Positions 11,355-24,098 of a stretch of 64,000 bases of DNA are shown one piece after another (position 1 is the first letter of the stretch; every line of letters begins with the position of its first letter). The translations under genes and the position numbers were made by a program. The notes under the pieces were generated by a model that did not search any database, was not told the origin of the DNA, and was given only the letters and a program-made list of their open reading frames with translations. The DNA is from Branchiostoma belcheri (Eukaryota > Chordata > Leptocardii > Amphioxiformes > Branchiostomatidae). Location of the stretch: NCBI RefSeq assembly GCF_001625305.1, contig NW_017802558.1:635141-699140 (forward strand), read 5' to 3'.

Positions 11355-12264
11355 ACCTTCGCCAAGAAGGTTATGTTTTCAGGGGTGTTCGTGTATGTGT
11401 GTGTGTGTCTGTCTGTAAACACGATAACTTGAGAAGGCCTTGATGAATTGTCTTGATACTTGGTAGGTGGGTAGGTCTTGATGAGACCTCAAAATGATTA
11501 GATTTTGGACCCCCTAGCAGCTTGTTATGGTACTGCAGCTGAACTTCCGGTTTTGATATCTCATGATCTAGACATGCTGGGGTGATGAAATTTGGATGAT
11601 GGGTAGCTCTTGTGCTGGGGAAGAAGTGACGTGAGTTTGGGCCCCCTAGCAGCTTGCTCTGGAACTGCAGGGATATATTCTTGAAAATATTCAAAAGGGA
11701 ATAACTCAAGAACCGATTGACGGATCGTCGTGATTTTTGGTATGTAGGTAGCTTACGCGATGTTTAATATAATTATGTGACAATTATGCAAATATGGATG
11801 TAATTTGCATAATTTATGGGGAAATTCTATAAATCAGCTGCATTCCATGATAGGACAATTGAAGCTTGTGACATTGGTAATTGACAACGAGAGAAACACA
11901 GGAAGATATTGATTATGTTAATAATGACTTAATTTGCATAATTAATGAGAAAATTTTATAATTATGTAATGATAACTGCCTGGAATTTCATACTTGTGGT
12001 GTTTGAAAGTTTAGTTGAGGTGAACATCATTAAACATAATTTATTCAAATCAGGACCTCATTTGCATAATTTATTAGGAAATGCTAGAATGCATTGTTTG
12101 TTAATATAAGGCTGTCTTTTGGTTGAGATTATGATAAAATGATATAATTCATGAAAATTAGGTTGCTATTTCTTAAATCAGGGGGAATAATCTAATCTAT
12201 AATTTGTCAGTCATAAAGATTAACATCATTTGGCGAAGGTATGAGATCGGGGAACTCTAGTTTT
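11355..12264 (+). mobile_element. Modular hairpin-ended element (family M1), plus copy
   Basis: The 5' end is ACCTTCGCCAAGAAGG, a short hairpin, followed by a GT microsatellite. The 3' end is TTTGGCGAAGGTATGAGATC then GGGGAACTCTAG. The left half has two 132-bp modules, each with CCCCCTAGCAGCTTG (11510, 11642). The right half has three modules with ATTTGCATAATT at 11803, 11932 and 12060. No coding frame. It is the inverted partner of 14031-14958. Confidence 0.88.
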
Positions 12265-12579
12265 AGGATGAAGTAAAATCAACAAGCACTGTGGTATCGC
12301 CAAGATAATACAATTAATCATGATCTTTTAATTGCCAAGTCCATATTATGAATACCATAATTGTAGAAAAAGGCTTAGCATCATCTGGAATGATATCTTG
12401 CAAGTACTTTTGCCAATGAAACTATTGACAGACACAGTCAAGATATCACTGACCAAACTTGTTTATGTCAGATTTATATTTCATTGTTGGGTGGGCCGGC
12501 TACTCTCTCCTTTGCAGTCAAGGGCTGAATTGTGAGGAGCATTATTGGGGCTTAATCGCAAGGGTCTGGAGCGGCTGCC

Positions 12580-12770
12580 ATTCGGCGCTAACTCAGGTGA
12601 CCTCAACATGGCCTCAGGTGTGTCCATAAGACTGTAAGATTTAAATCACTCACACCGGGAAGGTCCCCTACACTTTTTGATAAGTGTGGTGGGTTCTTTA
12701 ACGTGTGGCTTTCCCCAAACTTGGGACCTTCATTTAACATCCTATCAGAGGGACGTTCCTAATAGAAGCT
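12580..12770 (+). repeat. SINE-like dispersed segment
   Basis: Includes CAGGTGACCTCAACATGGCC and CACACCGGGAAGGTCCCCTA ... TGTGGTGGGTTCTTTAACG, related to 4714-4790. Confidence 0.5.
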
Positions 12771-12830
12771 ATATTTTGGGTGTCAATATGATAACATACA
12801 TGTACATAAATTCAAGCTTGCATGACCATA

Positions 12831-13213
12831 GGCCTATACTAGGAAAAAAAATTGTTTCCTGTTTCCCAACCGACCCTAGAAAAACCTGCTGACTCTGGAC
12901 TTTTTTTGGGGTGGACCCCTGCAAGGGACATAAATAATGAATTTTTCGAGCTGATCAACCTTTTAAACTTCTAGCTCCATGATTTGACACCTGAGTGATA
13001 AAACATTGTACAATTGGTTACATTGACATTGAAAATGAAAGAGTCCTCATGCAGGATTAACAGTTTGTTCAACTGTATTGTAGAAGTTGGATCCCCATAT
13101 ACATTGTAGATATCACTGAAGTCTAAATCTAAAAAAAAAAAAGACGATTCCTTTCTACCAACCCTAATTTTTTCAGGACTGAAACAGGAAACACAGCATT
13201 TTTTTCCTAGGCC
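12831..13213. mobile_element. Harbinger-like MITE, family C, copy 1
   Basis: Inverted ends carry AAAATTGTTTCCTGTTTC and GAAACAGGAAACACAGC with CCTAGGCC at the right. Inner landmarks are CTGCAAGGGACATAAATAAT and GAGCTGATCAACCTTTT. Confidence 0.85.
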
Positions 13214-13693
13214 CCACCATCCATAAACATCCATCATCAACCTAACCAAATGTCAGCTGCAATAAATATCTACTTCCATTTACAAGATGTTGGGCGTTAA
13301 AGGAATAAAAGTCACCAAAATGTCAACTGGAAAGCAGTACCTTCAATTTAAGCCTGCAGTGATTTAGTACTTACGCTAATCAGGGACACTTAAGGTTGGT
13401 CTTAATATACCATGAATTGGCTTCTGCTCCCTATTTGCATCTTCAACTAGAGTTTAGTTCAACAACCTTGTTCCTTTGCCAACTGTTCATATTTTTGTAT
13501 TACTAAAGTTTGCTGATGATCCCTTAATGTGACAGAAATCATTTTATCATATGGAGATTAAAAATGGCAAACGATTGATGGACTCACCAACTATATGTAT
13601 TATGTAATACCAACTTAAAAGGAGCAATCAACAGTCACAGTTAATATGAATTACAAATATAACATGATTTAGGGTTATTCTTTGACCTACTGG

Positions 13694-13895
13694 TACTGTA
13701 AAACACTTTATATGTCCGGTAGCAAAATTTCGCAGTCTGAGAAAAACGAACATATTCGCAGAACTTGCGGTGGTGGCAGGTGCAGAAAGAAAATCGGCAA
13801 ATTATTTGTTTGCTGTAATGATAAATTCGCGGTACAGAAGTGACAGTGAAAACTGTGAATTTAAAAGTACTGCGAATATAAAGTGATTTACATTA
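13694..13895 (+). mobile_element. Tc1/mariner-like MITE (family T), copy 3
   Basis: TACTGTAAAACAC to GTGATTTACATTA with the family core (GGTGGTGGCAGGTGCAG, AATCGGCAAATTATTTG, TTCGCGGTACAGAAGTGAC). Confidence 0.93.
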
Positions 13896-13919
13896 TCTCA
13901 TTATCACTCTTACATTGCT

Positions 13920-14025
13920 CAACTGCATTCAACATGATTGTACATTACTCTACCTTGCTCTACATGTATCTCTCTCTCTCCCACACTCTATACTCCTCCC
14001 TACCACACTCTACCCAGAGAAAGTA
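13920..14025 (+). repeat. Degenerate CTC/CTCTAC-rich simple sequence
   Basis: Repeated CTCTAC, CACTCTA and a (TC)n run; low complexity, no gene. Confidence 0.75.
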
Positions 14026-14030
14026 CAAGA

Positions 14031-14880
14031 TAACTAGACTTCCCCGATCTCATACCTTCGCCAAATGATGTTAATCTTTATGACTGACAAATTATAGATT
14101 AGATTATTCCCCCCTGATTTAAGAAATAGGAACCTAATTTTCATGAATTATATCATTTTATCATAATCTCAACAAAAAACAGTCTTATAGTAACAAACAA
14201 TGCATTCTAGCATTTCCTGATAAATTATGCAAATGAGGTCCTGATTTGAATAAATTGTGTTTAATGATGTTCACCTCAATTTAACTTTCAAATACCACAA
14301 GTATGAAATTCCAGGCAGTTATCATTACATAATTATAAAATTTTCTCATTAATTATGCAAATTAGGTCATTATTAACATAATCAATATCTTCCTGTGTTT
14401 CTCTCGTTGTCAATTACCAATGTCACAAGCTTTAATTGTCCTATCATGGAATGCAGCTGATTTATAGAATTTCACCATAAATTATGCAAATTATATCCAT
14501 ATTTGCATAATTGTCACATAATTATATGAAGGATCACGTAAGCTACCTACATACCAAAAATCACGACGATACGTCAACCGGTTCTTGAGTTAACCCCTTT
14601 TGAATATTTTCAAGAATATATCGCTGCAGTTCCAAAGCAAGCCGCTAGGGGGCCTAAACTCACATCACTTCTTCCCCAGCACAAGAGCTACCTACCATCT
14701 AAATTTCATCACCATAGCATGTCTAGATCATGAGATATCAAAACCGGAAGTTCAGCTGCAGTACCATAACAAGCCGCTAGGGGGTCCAAAATCTAATCAT
14801 TTTGAGGTCTCATCAAGACCTACCCACCTACCAAGTATCAAGACAATCCATCAAGGCCTTCTCAAGTTATCGTGTTGACA

Positions 14881-14922
<42 letters not shown>

Positions 14923-14958
14923 AACGCCCCTGAAAACATAACCTTCTTGGCGAAGGTA
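14031..14958 (-). mobile_element. Modular hairpin-ended element (family M1), minus copy
   Basis: Near-identical reverse complement of 11355-12264. The 3' end (AACTAGAC, CATACCTTCGCCAAATG) is at the left and the 5' hairpin CCTTCTTGGCGAAGG at the right. ATGCAAAT modules lie at 14227, 14355 and 14484 (128 and 129 bp apart). A pure CA microsatellite occupies 14881-14914 just inside the 5' end. Confidence 0.9.
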
Positions 14959-15059
14959 ATAAGTTTCCAATGGTTCATGAGTGATATGACTGCAGAAATA
15001 AATTATTCACAGCTTTGCAGACAGACCATGACTGATAATGATAGCAACAGTCAATAATT

Positions 15060-15825
15060 CGAACTTATAATGAACCAGTAACAACCTTCTTGGCAGTTGG
15101 TTCCCTTGTTACCTCCTTATAACTCCTGTATGAAAGATTTTATTGCCATTGTGATTCAACACTGTACATTATATGACAACCTCTGTTCTATAAGTGTGCC
15201 TGCAATCTAACCTATCTATGCTGTGAGAGGTAAAAAAGTACCATACGTGAAGATGAATTGGTCACACCTTGCTATTTCATATATAAAGCTACCCAGGGTT
15301 TGGATGGGTAGATGGGGGAAAAGTTTTGAACTGTGACAATGATGTACTGTCTTGCCTGACACCATCCCCAGCAGAAAACCATTAGCAAAGATGAATTTGT
15401 TGAAATTGCGGTATCAGTGTCAAACTGCATCCATGGAGAAAACATAGTTTGCCATTACATATTACAACTTTGCCAACTGAGTTGTCATATCTACATGCGG
15501 TCATATACCATTTATGTGGAAGGAAATTTTTCTTGTGCTTCAAGCTATTCATAGACAGACATTGTGGAGATTTGATACAAGGATATTAATGACCTCTTAG
15601 TACAAACAATAAGGAATTTTCCAGAATAAGTGCAGTAGTAGTTCTGTCTCCAACTGCTCATAGTCATACATGAGTATAGAAAATGATTTTGAATGATATT
15701 GCTCAAGGCTTTTATGTTGAGTGTTTTTTGGAGAGGAAACCACATGTCACAAATGGTTTAACAGTACTACCTTTTATTTCACTTTATTTGTCTGGTCTAT
15801 TTTGGGTGTATATTGTCAGTGCAAG
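15060..15825. other. No gene recognised
   Basis: AT-rich sequence; two opposing short open frames near 15545-15830 have no protein features. Confidence 0.5.
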
Positions 15826-15829
15826 GAAC

Positions 15830-16000
15830 CATGGTCTTAGCATGTCTAGATCACGAGATATCAAAACCAAACGTTCCGCTGGGGAACCAAAATCTAATAA
15901 TTTCCAGGTCTCATCAAGACCTACCCACCTACCAAATATCAACTTGAAGATAATCCATGTAAGCCTTCTTGAGTAATGCTTTTGACAGACACAGTCACAT
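15830..16000 (-). repeat. Fragment of modular element family M1
   Basis: CATGTCTAGATCACGAGATA, CAAAATCTAATAATTTCCAG and TCAAGACCTACCCACCTACC align with the left half of 14031-14958. Only about 170 bases survive, without termini. Confidence 0.8.
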
Positions 16001-16552
16001 ACACACTTTAAGTTTAAGATTGTCTTACACAGGCTTGTATTTTGTATATTGTATTATTGTAAGTGTATAATATAATTTTTTAGTTTTTTGTAATTCTTCA
16101 GATAGAGAAAAATGTTGCAGCTTACTCGTGGCAAATAATAATCTTTACCTGTTTCTTAAACAGCCGCTAATATGTTTATTTTCATTCAAATGAAGTTATT
16201 TTATGAAGTGATAAATGTAAGATAATGGCAGAGTCTTGCATGCCTTATACATTCTCATTAAACAAGCTCATTACCAGGATGTACACTCAGATGAACATGG
16301 ATATTACCTAATTATCTTTGCTGTATGCACTTATGATGTTATTGGTAACTTTTCTAATGGGACTTTATGGTGATGGTGTTATGATTGGACATCCATTACA
16401 TAAAATATCCTCTTAGTTGGTATAATTTGTCCTCTCCATCTTATTATCGTATGGTAGCTAGAAACTTTATCAATAAACGTACTAATCTGTGATTTCCCAT
16501 GCTAATGATACATGTGCATTTGTTGAAGAATGAAGTATAGAGGTTCCCTATA

Positions 16553-16763
16553 TACTGTAAATCACGATTTTTTCATGGTCCTTTTATATTCGCTGTTTTC
16601 ACAGTCACTTCTGTACGGCAAGCTTATCATTGACGTGAACAAATAATTTGCCAACTTTCTTTTTGCTGCACCTGTTGCCACCACAAACGTATAGTTCCGA
16701 GAACATGTCGATTTTTCTCATACTGCGAACTCTTGCTACCGCGAACATTAAGTGATTTACAAT
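16553..16763 (-). mobile_element. Tc1/mariner-like MITE (family T), copy 4
   Basis: TACTGTAAATCACGATTTTT at the left, AAGTGATTTACAATG at the right; minus-oriented core with CTTTCTTTTTGCTGCACCTG. Confidence 0.93.
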
Positions 16764-16904
16764 GTTGGTGTTGATTCAATGATATTTCATCATTAAAAGC
16801 ATCATACTTTCTGAAGGAGTTAAAAAACTTCTTACAAAGTCTTTGACTAAACTAGTAAATAACTAGGTAAATCGTGCACATGTCATGGGTCTCTGTCCTT
16901 GGTG

Positions 16905-17155
16905 CTGAATTACATGCATCACAATCCCAGCATTGCTGAAGGCCTGCTGGTTTTTGCCCCACTACATGCAGTACCTTACAAAACCGCTAGAGTACCCAAA
17001 ATTGACCTTGACCTTCCTTTTCCCAACCTCATCCTACCTACCAAATATCATAAAGATACATGCATATATGCACCACACCCCAAGTTATAACCGATTACAA
17101 AATCGGCAACCCTTATATATGGTGTACCTAGATAACCTTCTGACGAAGGTAATAA
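16905..17155 (-). repeat. Fragment related to the modular hairpin-ended class
   Basis: The right end AACCTTCTGACGAAGGTAAT is, on the minus strand, the same kind of 5' hairpin as in family M1 with a changed loop. The interior contains AACCGCTAGAGTACCCAAAA and CCTACCTACCAAATATCAT, comparable to M1 words. Confidence 0.65.
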
Positions 17156-18445
17156 ACAGGTGTGGCAGGTGACACACCTGTCAAAATCCCAGCACAAGAA
17201 CACTCTGGTGATCCTTGACTCCCACACTGTCAAACATAGGAGAACTTTTCTACCAACAACAGTTGTAGAACTTTGAAACAATCTTCCAGTGGCAATAGCT
17301 ATGATTAGAGACAGACAGAAGTTAAAATATGGAGTAAATTCTTCCCTCAGCACAAAGCTGTGACAGTGTTCTGTCAGATCTGATGTAGATAACAGCCACC
17401 TACATGTACTTCTAACATTTATGTTGAAGATAGAACAGCAAAGGCAGTTGGAAGACACAAATGATTTTGAAGTAACAACAAGTCAACCATCATGACAGAA
17501 AACAGACACTATAGCTTAGGGAATGCATTTTTTGCATGTTGCTTAAAAGAAGAGTGCAAGCAGCTGTTATAGTAATACAATACTGTACATTTCAATTTTC
17601 TACGATCATTTTATTTTGCAAATTCTGGATCGCAAAAGACTCTCTTTGACCCTTTTGGAGTTCAGTAGTCACTCAAAATGTGCAACTTGTTGCTGGTTCA
17701 CCTTTTATAATAAGCTACTTAGCTAGGTTAGTTTTGACTCATTTTAGTTCACTTCATCGGAGACATAACAAATTGTACAGCTCTGGGAGAATTCCTTCTA
17801 GTCGTTGTACCAAAGCTCCAAGACAGACAATACCGAATTGCACATGTAAGCAAGTTTCAGATTCTCATTTAGCGGATAATAAATAGTAGGTCACCGCAAA
17901 CTTTCTTGTCTCCTCTTCTATCTTGATTTTCTGCCAGGGTCCCCGATAACCTTTAGTCATCATTCCTTCCCAAGATCAATAACCAATTTTTGACGGTGTA
18001 CCTTTCCTGGCAGGCTTGTATGGTTTAAGCATGATCCTCAAGCATGCCAAGTCATTACCAGTAAATGTCAGAATGTCTCTTGTGGCAGCAGTCAGTGAAA
18101 ACAAAGGTAGAATAATCTTCGGCTAGAAAAAAGGTCACATGGGGCGAAAGGATAATTGATTTTCAGGCAAAAGAAGGATAATTTTACTCTTTGTTTCGTC
18201 TCTTTTATGTTCTTTCTTTTCTACTTTTTGTAGAAAACAATGTATTTGCATGTTATCAATCAAGTTAATTGTTAAGGTATAATGTTACATGTAGAAATAA
18301 AAGTTAATAAATCACATTGATTAGACCTCAGATGCAGAGTTTGATAACTTCCTCCTTTTCCCAGATAAAAGTTTATACTTGAAACCCTATATCTATTTTT
18401 TGCTTGCCTTATCTTACTAATTAGCTTGTCAGTATTACTTACCTA
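17156..18445. other. No gene recognised
   Basis: Contains the short palindrome CAGGTGTGGCAGGTGACACACCTG near 17158 in interrupted form and otherwise unassigned sequence. Short open frames (17048-17458 minus, 17680-17886 plus) lack protein features. Confidence 0.5.
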
Positions 18446-18750
18446 GGTCATAATTGATTGGATTACATTGATAACATCCTCTGGGAAATCCAAAACAAGT
18501 ATGGTATGCTGAATAATAATAAACTCTTCATTTTTATTTCTTCACATTTTCTTCTTTTCTTTTGGAATTGATTTTGGCATTCTACAATGTTAGTATCGTT
18601 TTCTTTTTTGTAATCTACGGCACGTGCTCATTTTGCAGCTGCTTTGTAAATTGTATAGCATACAGTGTGGGCAAAAAACTTTTTTTTTTGGAAACAGATA
18701 AACTTTCATGCACATGCGGATGTCATCCATATGATCAAATCAACATGGCC
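18446..18750. mobile_element. Harbinger-like MITE, family B, copy 2
   Basis: Left end GGTCATAATTGATTGGATTA, right end GATGTCATCCATATGATCAA then CAACATGGCC. Shorter than copy 1 by internal deletion. Confidence 0.87.
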
Positions 18751-19392
18751 ATACTTTAACTTACTGTCTTCATCTTTGGCGAGACATGACACTATGACTT
18801 TGTCTTTCCCTTTGGGTCTGTCCGGCGCCACAGTCTGAGCTGAATACAAGTATGGTCAATGTTTTCTGACCTTGAACTGTATCTTTGGATGAGTAGAAAG
18901 TATTTGATTGTGTTTGATTCCCATGATACCCAACTACAGCAAAACAACCCTTAGCTAGCAGAAAGCTTTCTCCCTACTGCTTATAACCCTGTGACCAGGA
19001 CAAATTGTTCCCAAAAGACTACCTAGAGTGGGAGAAGGGTTAATGTCAGGTCTGCACAACCAGTGCATGTAGAGGCATGTCCAATCGAAGTTACTTAGAA
19101 TATATGGATTTATGGTAAAATTTGCACAGAATGCCTTCAAACAGAGATACATTATGGGACACAAAACCTCTTTAGGAAAGAATTGAAGACAGTAGAAATT
19201 GACACTAAGTGTAACAGATCAATTAATGAACTAATTATCTGCACTAATTATTGTCAGCCTTATTATCAGAATCGTGACTTACAATGTTCATTGCTTTTAA
19301 AGATCATGGCACAGGAGACTATAATTCCTACTACTAACTGTTTTTTTTTAGAAACATAATCTTTAAGGGCTTTTATAAAATAACTTTAAGGA

Positions 19393-19609
19393 TACTGTAA
19401 ATTACTTTATGTTCGCGATAGGAAAAATTTGCTGTCTGAGAAAAATGGACATGTTCACGGAACTATACCTTCGCGGTGGAGGCAGGTGCAGCAAAAAGAA
19501 AGTCGGCAAATTATTTGTTCACGGTAATAATGATAAGTTTGAGGTTAAGAAGTAACCACGAAAAATGGAAATATATTAGAAGTACACTGTACCGCAAAAA
19601 AAATTGTGC
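19393..19609 (+). mobile_element. Tc1/mariner-like MITE (family T), copy 5
   Basis: TACTGTAAATTACTTTATG at the left and the full core (GGTGGAGGCAGGTGCAGC, AAGAAAGTCGGCAAATT). The right terminus is decayed after ACCGCAAAAAAAATTGTG. Confidence 0.9.
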
Positions 19610-21615
19610 CCTTATTCTATTCTTGAAACTTTCAAATCAATCACAGAAAAAAAATCAGCCATGTCCTTGCCAAAAGTTTCCAAACTATGAGAGCAGAAGA
19701 AATGTAGTGGACATAATATCTGCCCCCTGACTCACTGTGGCATGGAGGCCATTAAAATGCCTCTGGCACAAGTCCGCCGTTCATTACACCCAGGTACCCC
19801 ACCCCATCACTCAAGGAGTAAATGGACGGTGTCATCTGACACCTATTCTAATCAAAAGAGGTGACACAATGAAGACAAGCATGCCAAGGTGAAGGTAAGA
19901 AAGATTATGGTCAAGGTTGACAGAGTAAAGGAGACCCAGAGGGATAAACATGGCCCTGATGTATGATAGCTGTCACCAGAACCAGGAGGTGTGGGCCCAA
20001 ACTTTAACTACTTCATATTGACCTCTGCCTCCCCTCCCTTTGGTACCTGGCAGGTATGGTTGTATTGATCGTAAACCCATCATAGCCGTGACAAAAAAGC
20101 TTCCGTCATCAAACACTTTTACTCAGGGCTCTAGCCAGCTCGAATTTTTTTCCCTCAGCCCAGGTTCATGATCGGACCTGGGGGGAGAGTGCTCGTAGCT
20201 TACAGGGGGTCTGGGGCAAATTTTGGGTTTTGAAGCCTTTTAAAATGCAATTTCCAACAATTTGAGAGGCAAATCATGGGTTTGAGAGTCGTTATTGATG
20301 GTCCTTTGGAATTTTTATATATTTCTTAAGAGTTCTATACATTTTATCCATCAAGGTTTAAAAATTTTTCTGTCACACACCTGCATTTGACAGAACAATG
20401 GATGCTCAGTAGAGTCCTGCTTGTTTAATTGCTAGGATATCTAAAGTAAGTTTTCACAAGGTCAAAGACAATTCCTCGATGTTACACAGCTGTCGTCTTA
20501 TATAATTAGTTTGTCTAATTCCTAATTGAGAACTTAAGGTGAAAGAATTAGCAGACTATCACTAGTTGATACCCTTTACTGAGCCCGACATTTTTCTTAC
20601 TTTCATGCACCATTACTTGCCAACACTCCATATTCATTAATTCCTACTTGTTGTGACTACAGGGAAAAGTATGATAGGCAATCAATTCTTAAAAGTGTTG
20701 AGACAGCTTGGCAGAGAGACAGATGATCCCCCTTTGGAATTTTCCCTCCATTGCACCTTAACAATCAGTCCAATAGAGCATGTGATAGATGGTATATATA
20801 GAGGGACCACTGAACTGTGAGTCAGGTTGGCCCCACCAAAACTCTTCATAATAGAGTTGGCAGAGGTACAGAAATCCCTATCAGATACTTTTGAATAGTA
20901 GACATTGGATAAAATACATTTTTTTGTTTTTGTCAGGACATATTAGATTTATGTATGATTTTTAGCATCTGAGCATGGATTTCAGTCTAATTTTTGTACC
21001 TACCCAAGGTTAACCAGCAAGAGGGAGGGCAAGAGCAAGAATTGTTGCAAACCTAATATCTTTCCAAGAACTTGTTGCAGTGTGCAAAATACCTGGTTGC
21101 CAAGTTGCAACCAAATTTTACTTAGGGCAACCTAGTTTTGAACCTAGGTAGCCCAGTGTGCTACCTGCATTTTAAGAACCCCCCCCCCACAAACCAAAAA
21201 AAAATCATGCCCACTTGGCTTGCACCACTGTATCTGGCAGATGCTTTTATACTGGCTATGCTGATACAGATTGACTATCAAACTTTTGATATCCAAAGAG
21301 AGTTGCAGTTTACAAGACAACGTTTTTCTCTTCATCCGTTTTGGTCATACACATACATAAATGCTATCCTAGTAGAAGTTCATGCTGTATTTATAATATA
21401 TGCAGTTGGTTACTTGTATTTATATCAGAAGTATTTTTTGTTGTTGATAAAATTAGATTAGGCAACTGACTAGTTTGAGAGTTAAACTATAGATTTGGCA
21501 GTGTTCTATAATACTCCTTCATTCAAGTGCCTTGTTCTTAATCTTTAATTGCATATTCATTTTAGAGATCTTAATAATGAGCAGTGGAGCTACCCCTAGC
21601 CCTAGGATACAGAAC
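19610..21615. other. No gene recognised
   Basis: About 2 kb without a supported gene. The open frame at 21138-21461 includes long homopolymer C and A runs and hydrophobic but unpatterned sequence; I do not accept it as coding. Confidence 0.5.
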
Positions 21616-21821
21616 TACTGTAAATTGCTTTATGTCATGGTAGCAAAAGTTTGCGGTCTGTGAAAAATGGACATGTTCGCAAAACCGTACATTCGTGGCA
21701 GCAGGTACAGCATAAAGAAAGTCGCTGAATTATTTGTTCACGGTAATGATAAGTTTGCAGTACAGAAGTGACCACAAAAACTGCGAATATAACAGTACCA
21801 CAAAAATTGTGATTTACAGTA
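21616..21821 (+). mobile_element. Tc1/mariner-like MITE (family T), copy 6
   Basis: TACTGTAAATTGC to GTGATTTACAGTA with TA on both sides; core intact (AATTATTTGTTCACGGTAAT). Confidence 0.94.
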
Positions 21822-22386
21822 CCTGTTTATTTCTGACAACACAGGGGGTCTGGAGACCAAGCAAACCATGCAATATATTAAATATTCTTAAATTGTGTAC
21901 TATATAAAGTCAAGATATACTCCCAATAAAAAAAGTTAAAAGCTCGCAAAATGAGACCATACTTGCTTTATGTTTTATTTTTCATTTTTTTCAAGGTTCT
22001 GTTAGTTTTGGGGGACTCAAAGGACATCAATCATCATTCATGTAATAGAATTTAACATGCTAGTTTATCTCTGAAGCACTGTGTGAAATTCTACAGCAAC
22101 AGCAAGTACCAGATCCAAACTGTGGTCTTATTCTTCCACTCGCATGGAATGTAATATCATGGTATCTGTGACAGTTTATGAGTAAATCTTTTCAGAAAAC
22201 GCACAAATTCCGGATCATTTATTCAGGGAGCGACGGCTTTTTTGGGGGTCAAGCGGGCTTGGAGATTGGTCTGTTATGAAACATTTCATCTCCTCATCTT
22301 TCTCTCTAGTCAAGAAGGAAATAACCCCGAAGGAAAATCTCCGGCCTTTGAAGCAGAAACTCAATTGCACACTCCTTTACCAAAGT
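21822..22386. other. No gene recognised
   Basis: Unassigned AT-rich sequence. Confidence 0.5.
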
Positions 22387-22893
22387 AAGAAGACTTCTTT
22401 TCATGCAGCAAAATTGCAATTGGACAGTTCAGCATCTTAGGGACCAGCTCAAAAGTGAACTATAATTCAAAATCTTAACAGCCAAAATCTATCCAACAAC
22501 TTTCTTTCAAGGTCTGCATAGTCTACTTATTTATTGATTATTTGCAAGAAGAAGAAGACTTCTTTTCATGCAGCAAAATCGCAATTGAACTGTTCAGCAT
22601 CTTAGGGACCATTTCAAAAGTGAAATATTTATGTGTCTTCGAAATCTTAACAGCCAAAATCTCTTCAACAACTTTCTTTCAAGGTCTGCATAGTCCACTA
22701 ATTCATTGATTATTTGCAACAAGAAAAGTTCTCTTCATGTAGCAAAATCACAAAATCACAACTGGACAGTTCAGCATCTTAGGGACCATCTCAAAAGTGA
22801 ACTATTCACCAGTCTTCAAAATCCTAACAGCCAAAATCTCTCCAACAACTTTCTTGCAAGGTCTGCATAGTCCACTAATTCATTTATTATTTG
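22387..22893 (+). repeat. Three-copy tandem repeat, unit about 167 bp
   Basis: Units start near 22387, 22552 and 22721. Each has TTCATGCAGCAAAAT (or close), CAGTTCAGCATCTTAGGGAC, AACAGCCAAAATCT, CAACAACTTTCTTTCAAGG and ends GATTATTTGCAA. Copies differ by a few percent and small indels. Confidence 0.95.
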
Positions 22894-23338
22894 CGATTCA
22901 CTGCGATAAATCTTTAAACAATGAGGTATATGCGATCCAGTTTAACTGTGGACTGGTCTGACACCTTATTCTTTAAGCGTGTTTGTGAGTGCTCGAGTGA
23001 CTCCTTTCTTCGGAGGTAAGATCCAAAGGTCCGAAAGCTGAAGATTTACTAACCCTTTTATTCCGGGGCAATAACTGCCCGGTCTGAGAGGAGCTGGATA
23101 TTACGGGCTCCACGGTAAGCCTTTCAGACCTACTGGAGTATGAACAAATTGGGCAGGGTAATATACCTTCATGCACAGATGCCTGGGGGAAGCAATGAAT
23201 AATACACCCGGGCTAAAGATTTAAACTGGCAGGAGAACTGGTTACGCCTGTAATGGCAGCGCGTCTGCCAGGGGTCAGCTTCCACATTTAACACGCCTAC
23301 AGACGTTCAATCAAAAAGTAAAGTTATCTTTACGACAC

Positions 23339-23790
23339 AACTGTAAAGTTTCACATGTTTAGTCTAAGAACAGAGATCTAACTTTTTTTACAGCTGTAGC
23401 CATCAAGGGATAAAAGTAACCTCTGCATGTTTCAAGGAGAAGTGAAGAACTGGGCGGGGGGAGGGGGTCTATTGGAGTGTGTGGACATGCTGACCAAATT
23501 TGTTTACCTATACGTAGGGGGTATTTTTAATTTTATGACTCAGAAACTATGGTTGCAGTATTTCACACTGCATTGAGCTTAAGTGTAAGTTTCACGTAGT
23601 CAGTCGAAGGACAAAGATCTAACTTTTTACGTCTGTAACCATCAAGGAATAAAACCAACTTCTGCATTTTTCATAGAGAAATGAAGACGTGGGGGGAGGG
23701 GAAAGATGTTGGATAGTGTGGACATGCTGGCCAAATATGTTTTAAAAGATATCATAATAAACGTATATGTGGGGAGTAATTTGGCAACAA
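23339..23790 (+). repeat. Two-copy diverged tandem repeat, unit about 240 bp
   Basis: GATCTAACTTTTT, GTAACCATCAAGG, ATAAAA, a G-rich run (23453-23471 and 23691-23702), GTGTGGACATGCTG and CCAAAT recur in the same order. Confidence 0.85.
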
Positions 23791-24098
23791 TTAAAAAAAG
23801 GATAAAAATGTGCTATGTTTGAAAATTAAAGGCACCAATTTCAATTTCAGAATCAATTTTCGGGTCCTTCTTTTAACACAATAAGTTAAATTAACCCTAT
23901 TCCATAGTATATGACATCCAATGTCACTAATGGAAAATGGTTAGTACTTGTTTTGTATTGCAGGCTAGTTCTAGCTATTTATGGGTGGTATCCTTAAACT
24001 GAAGGGAATTGTCTTGTTTTGGGGCTATTTCAAATGCTTCAAGTATGAAATAATGACCAAAATGTCAGTAAATGTCAAAATCAGACAGATTTTGTAAT

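Noticed and set aside
19476..19730. Frame reading AAKRKSANYLFTV, also at 45438-45632 and elsewhere
   Set aside because: It recurs because it is the translated core of the family T MITE.
22387..22893. CRISPR-like array
   Set aside because: Units of about 167 bp are contiguous with no unique spacers, and the DNA is from an animal.
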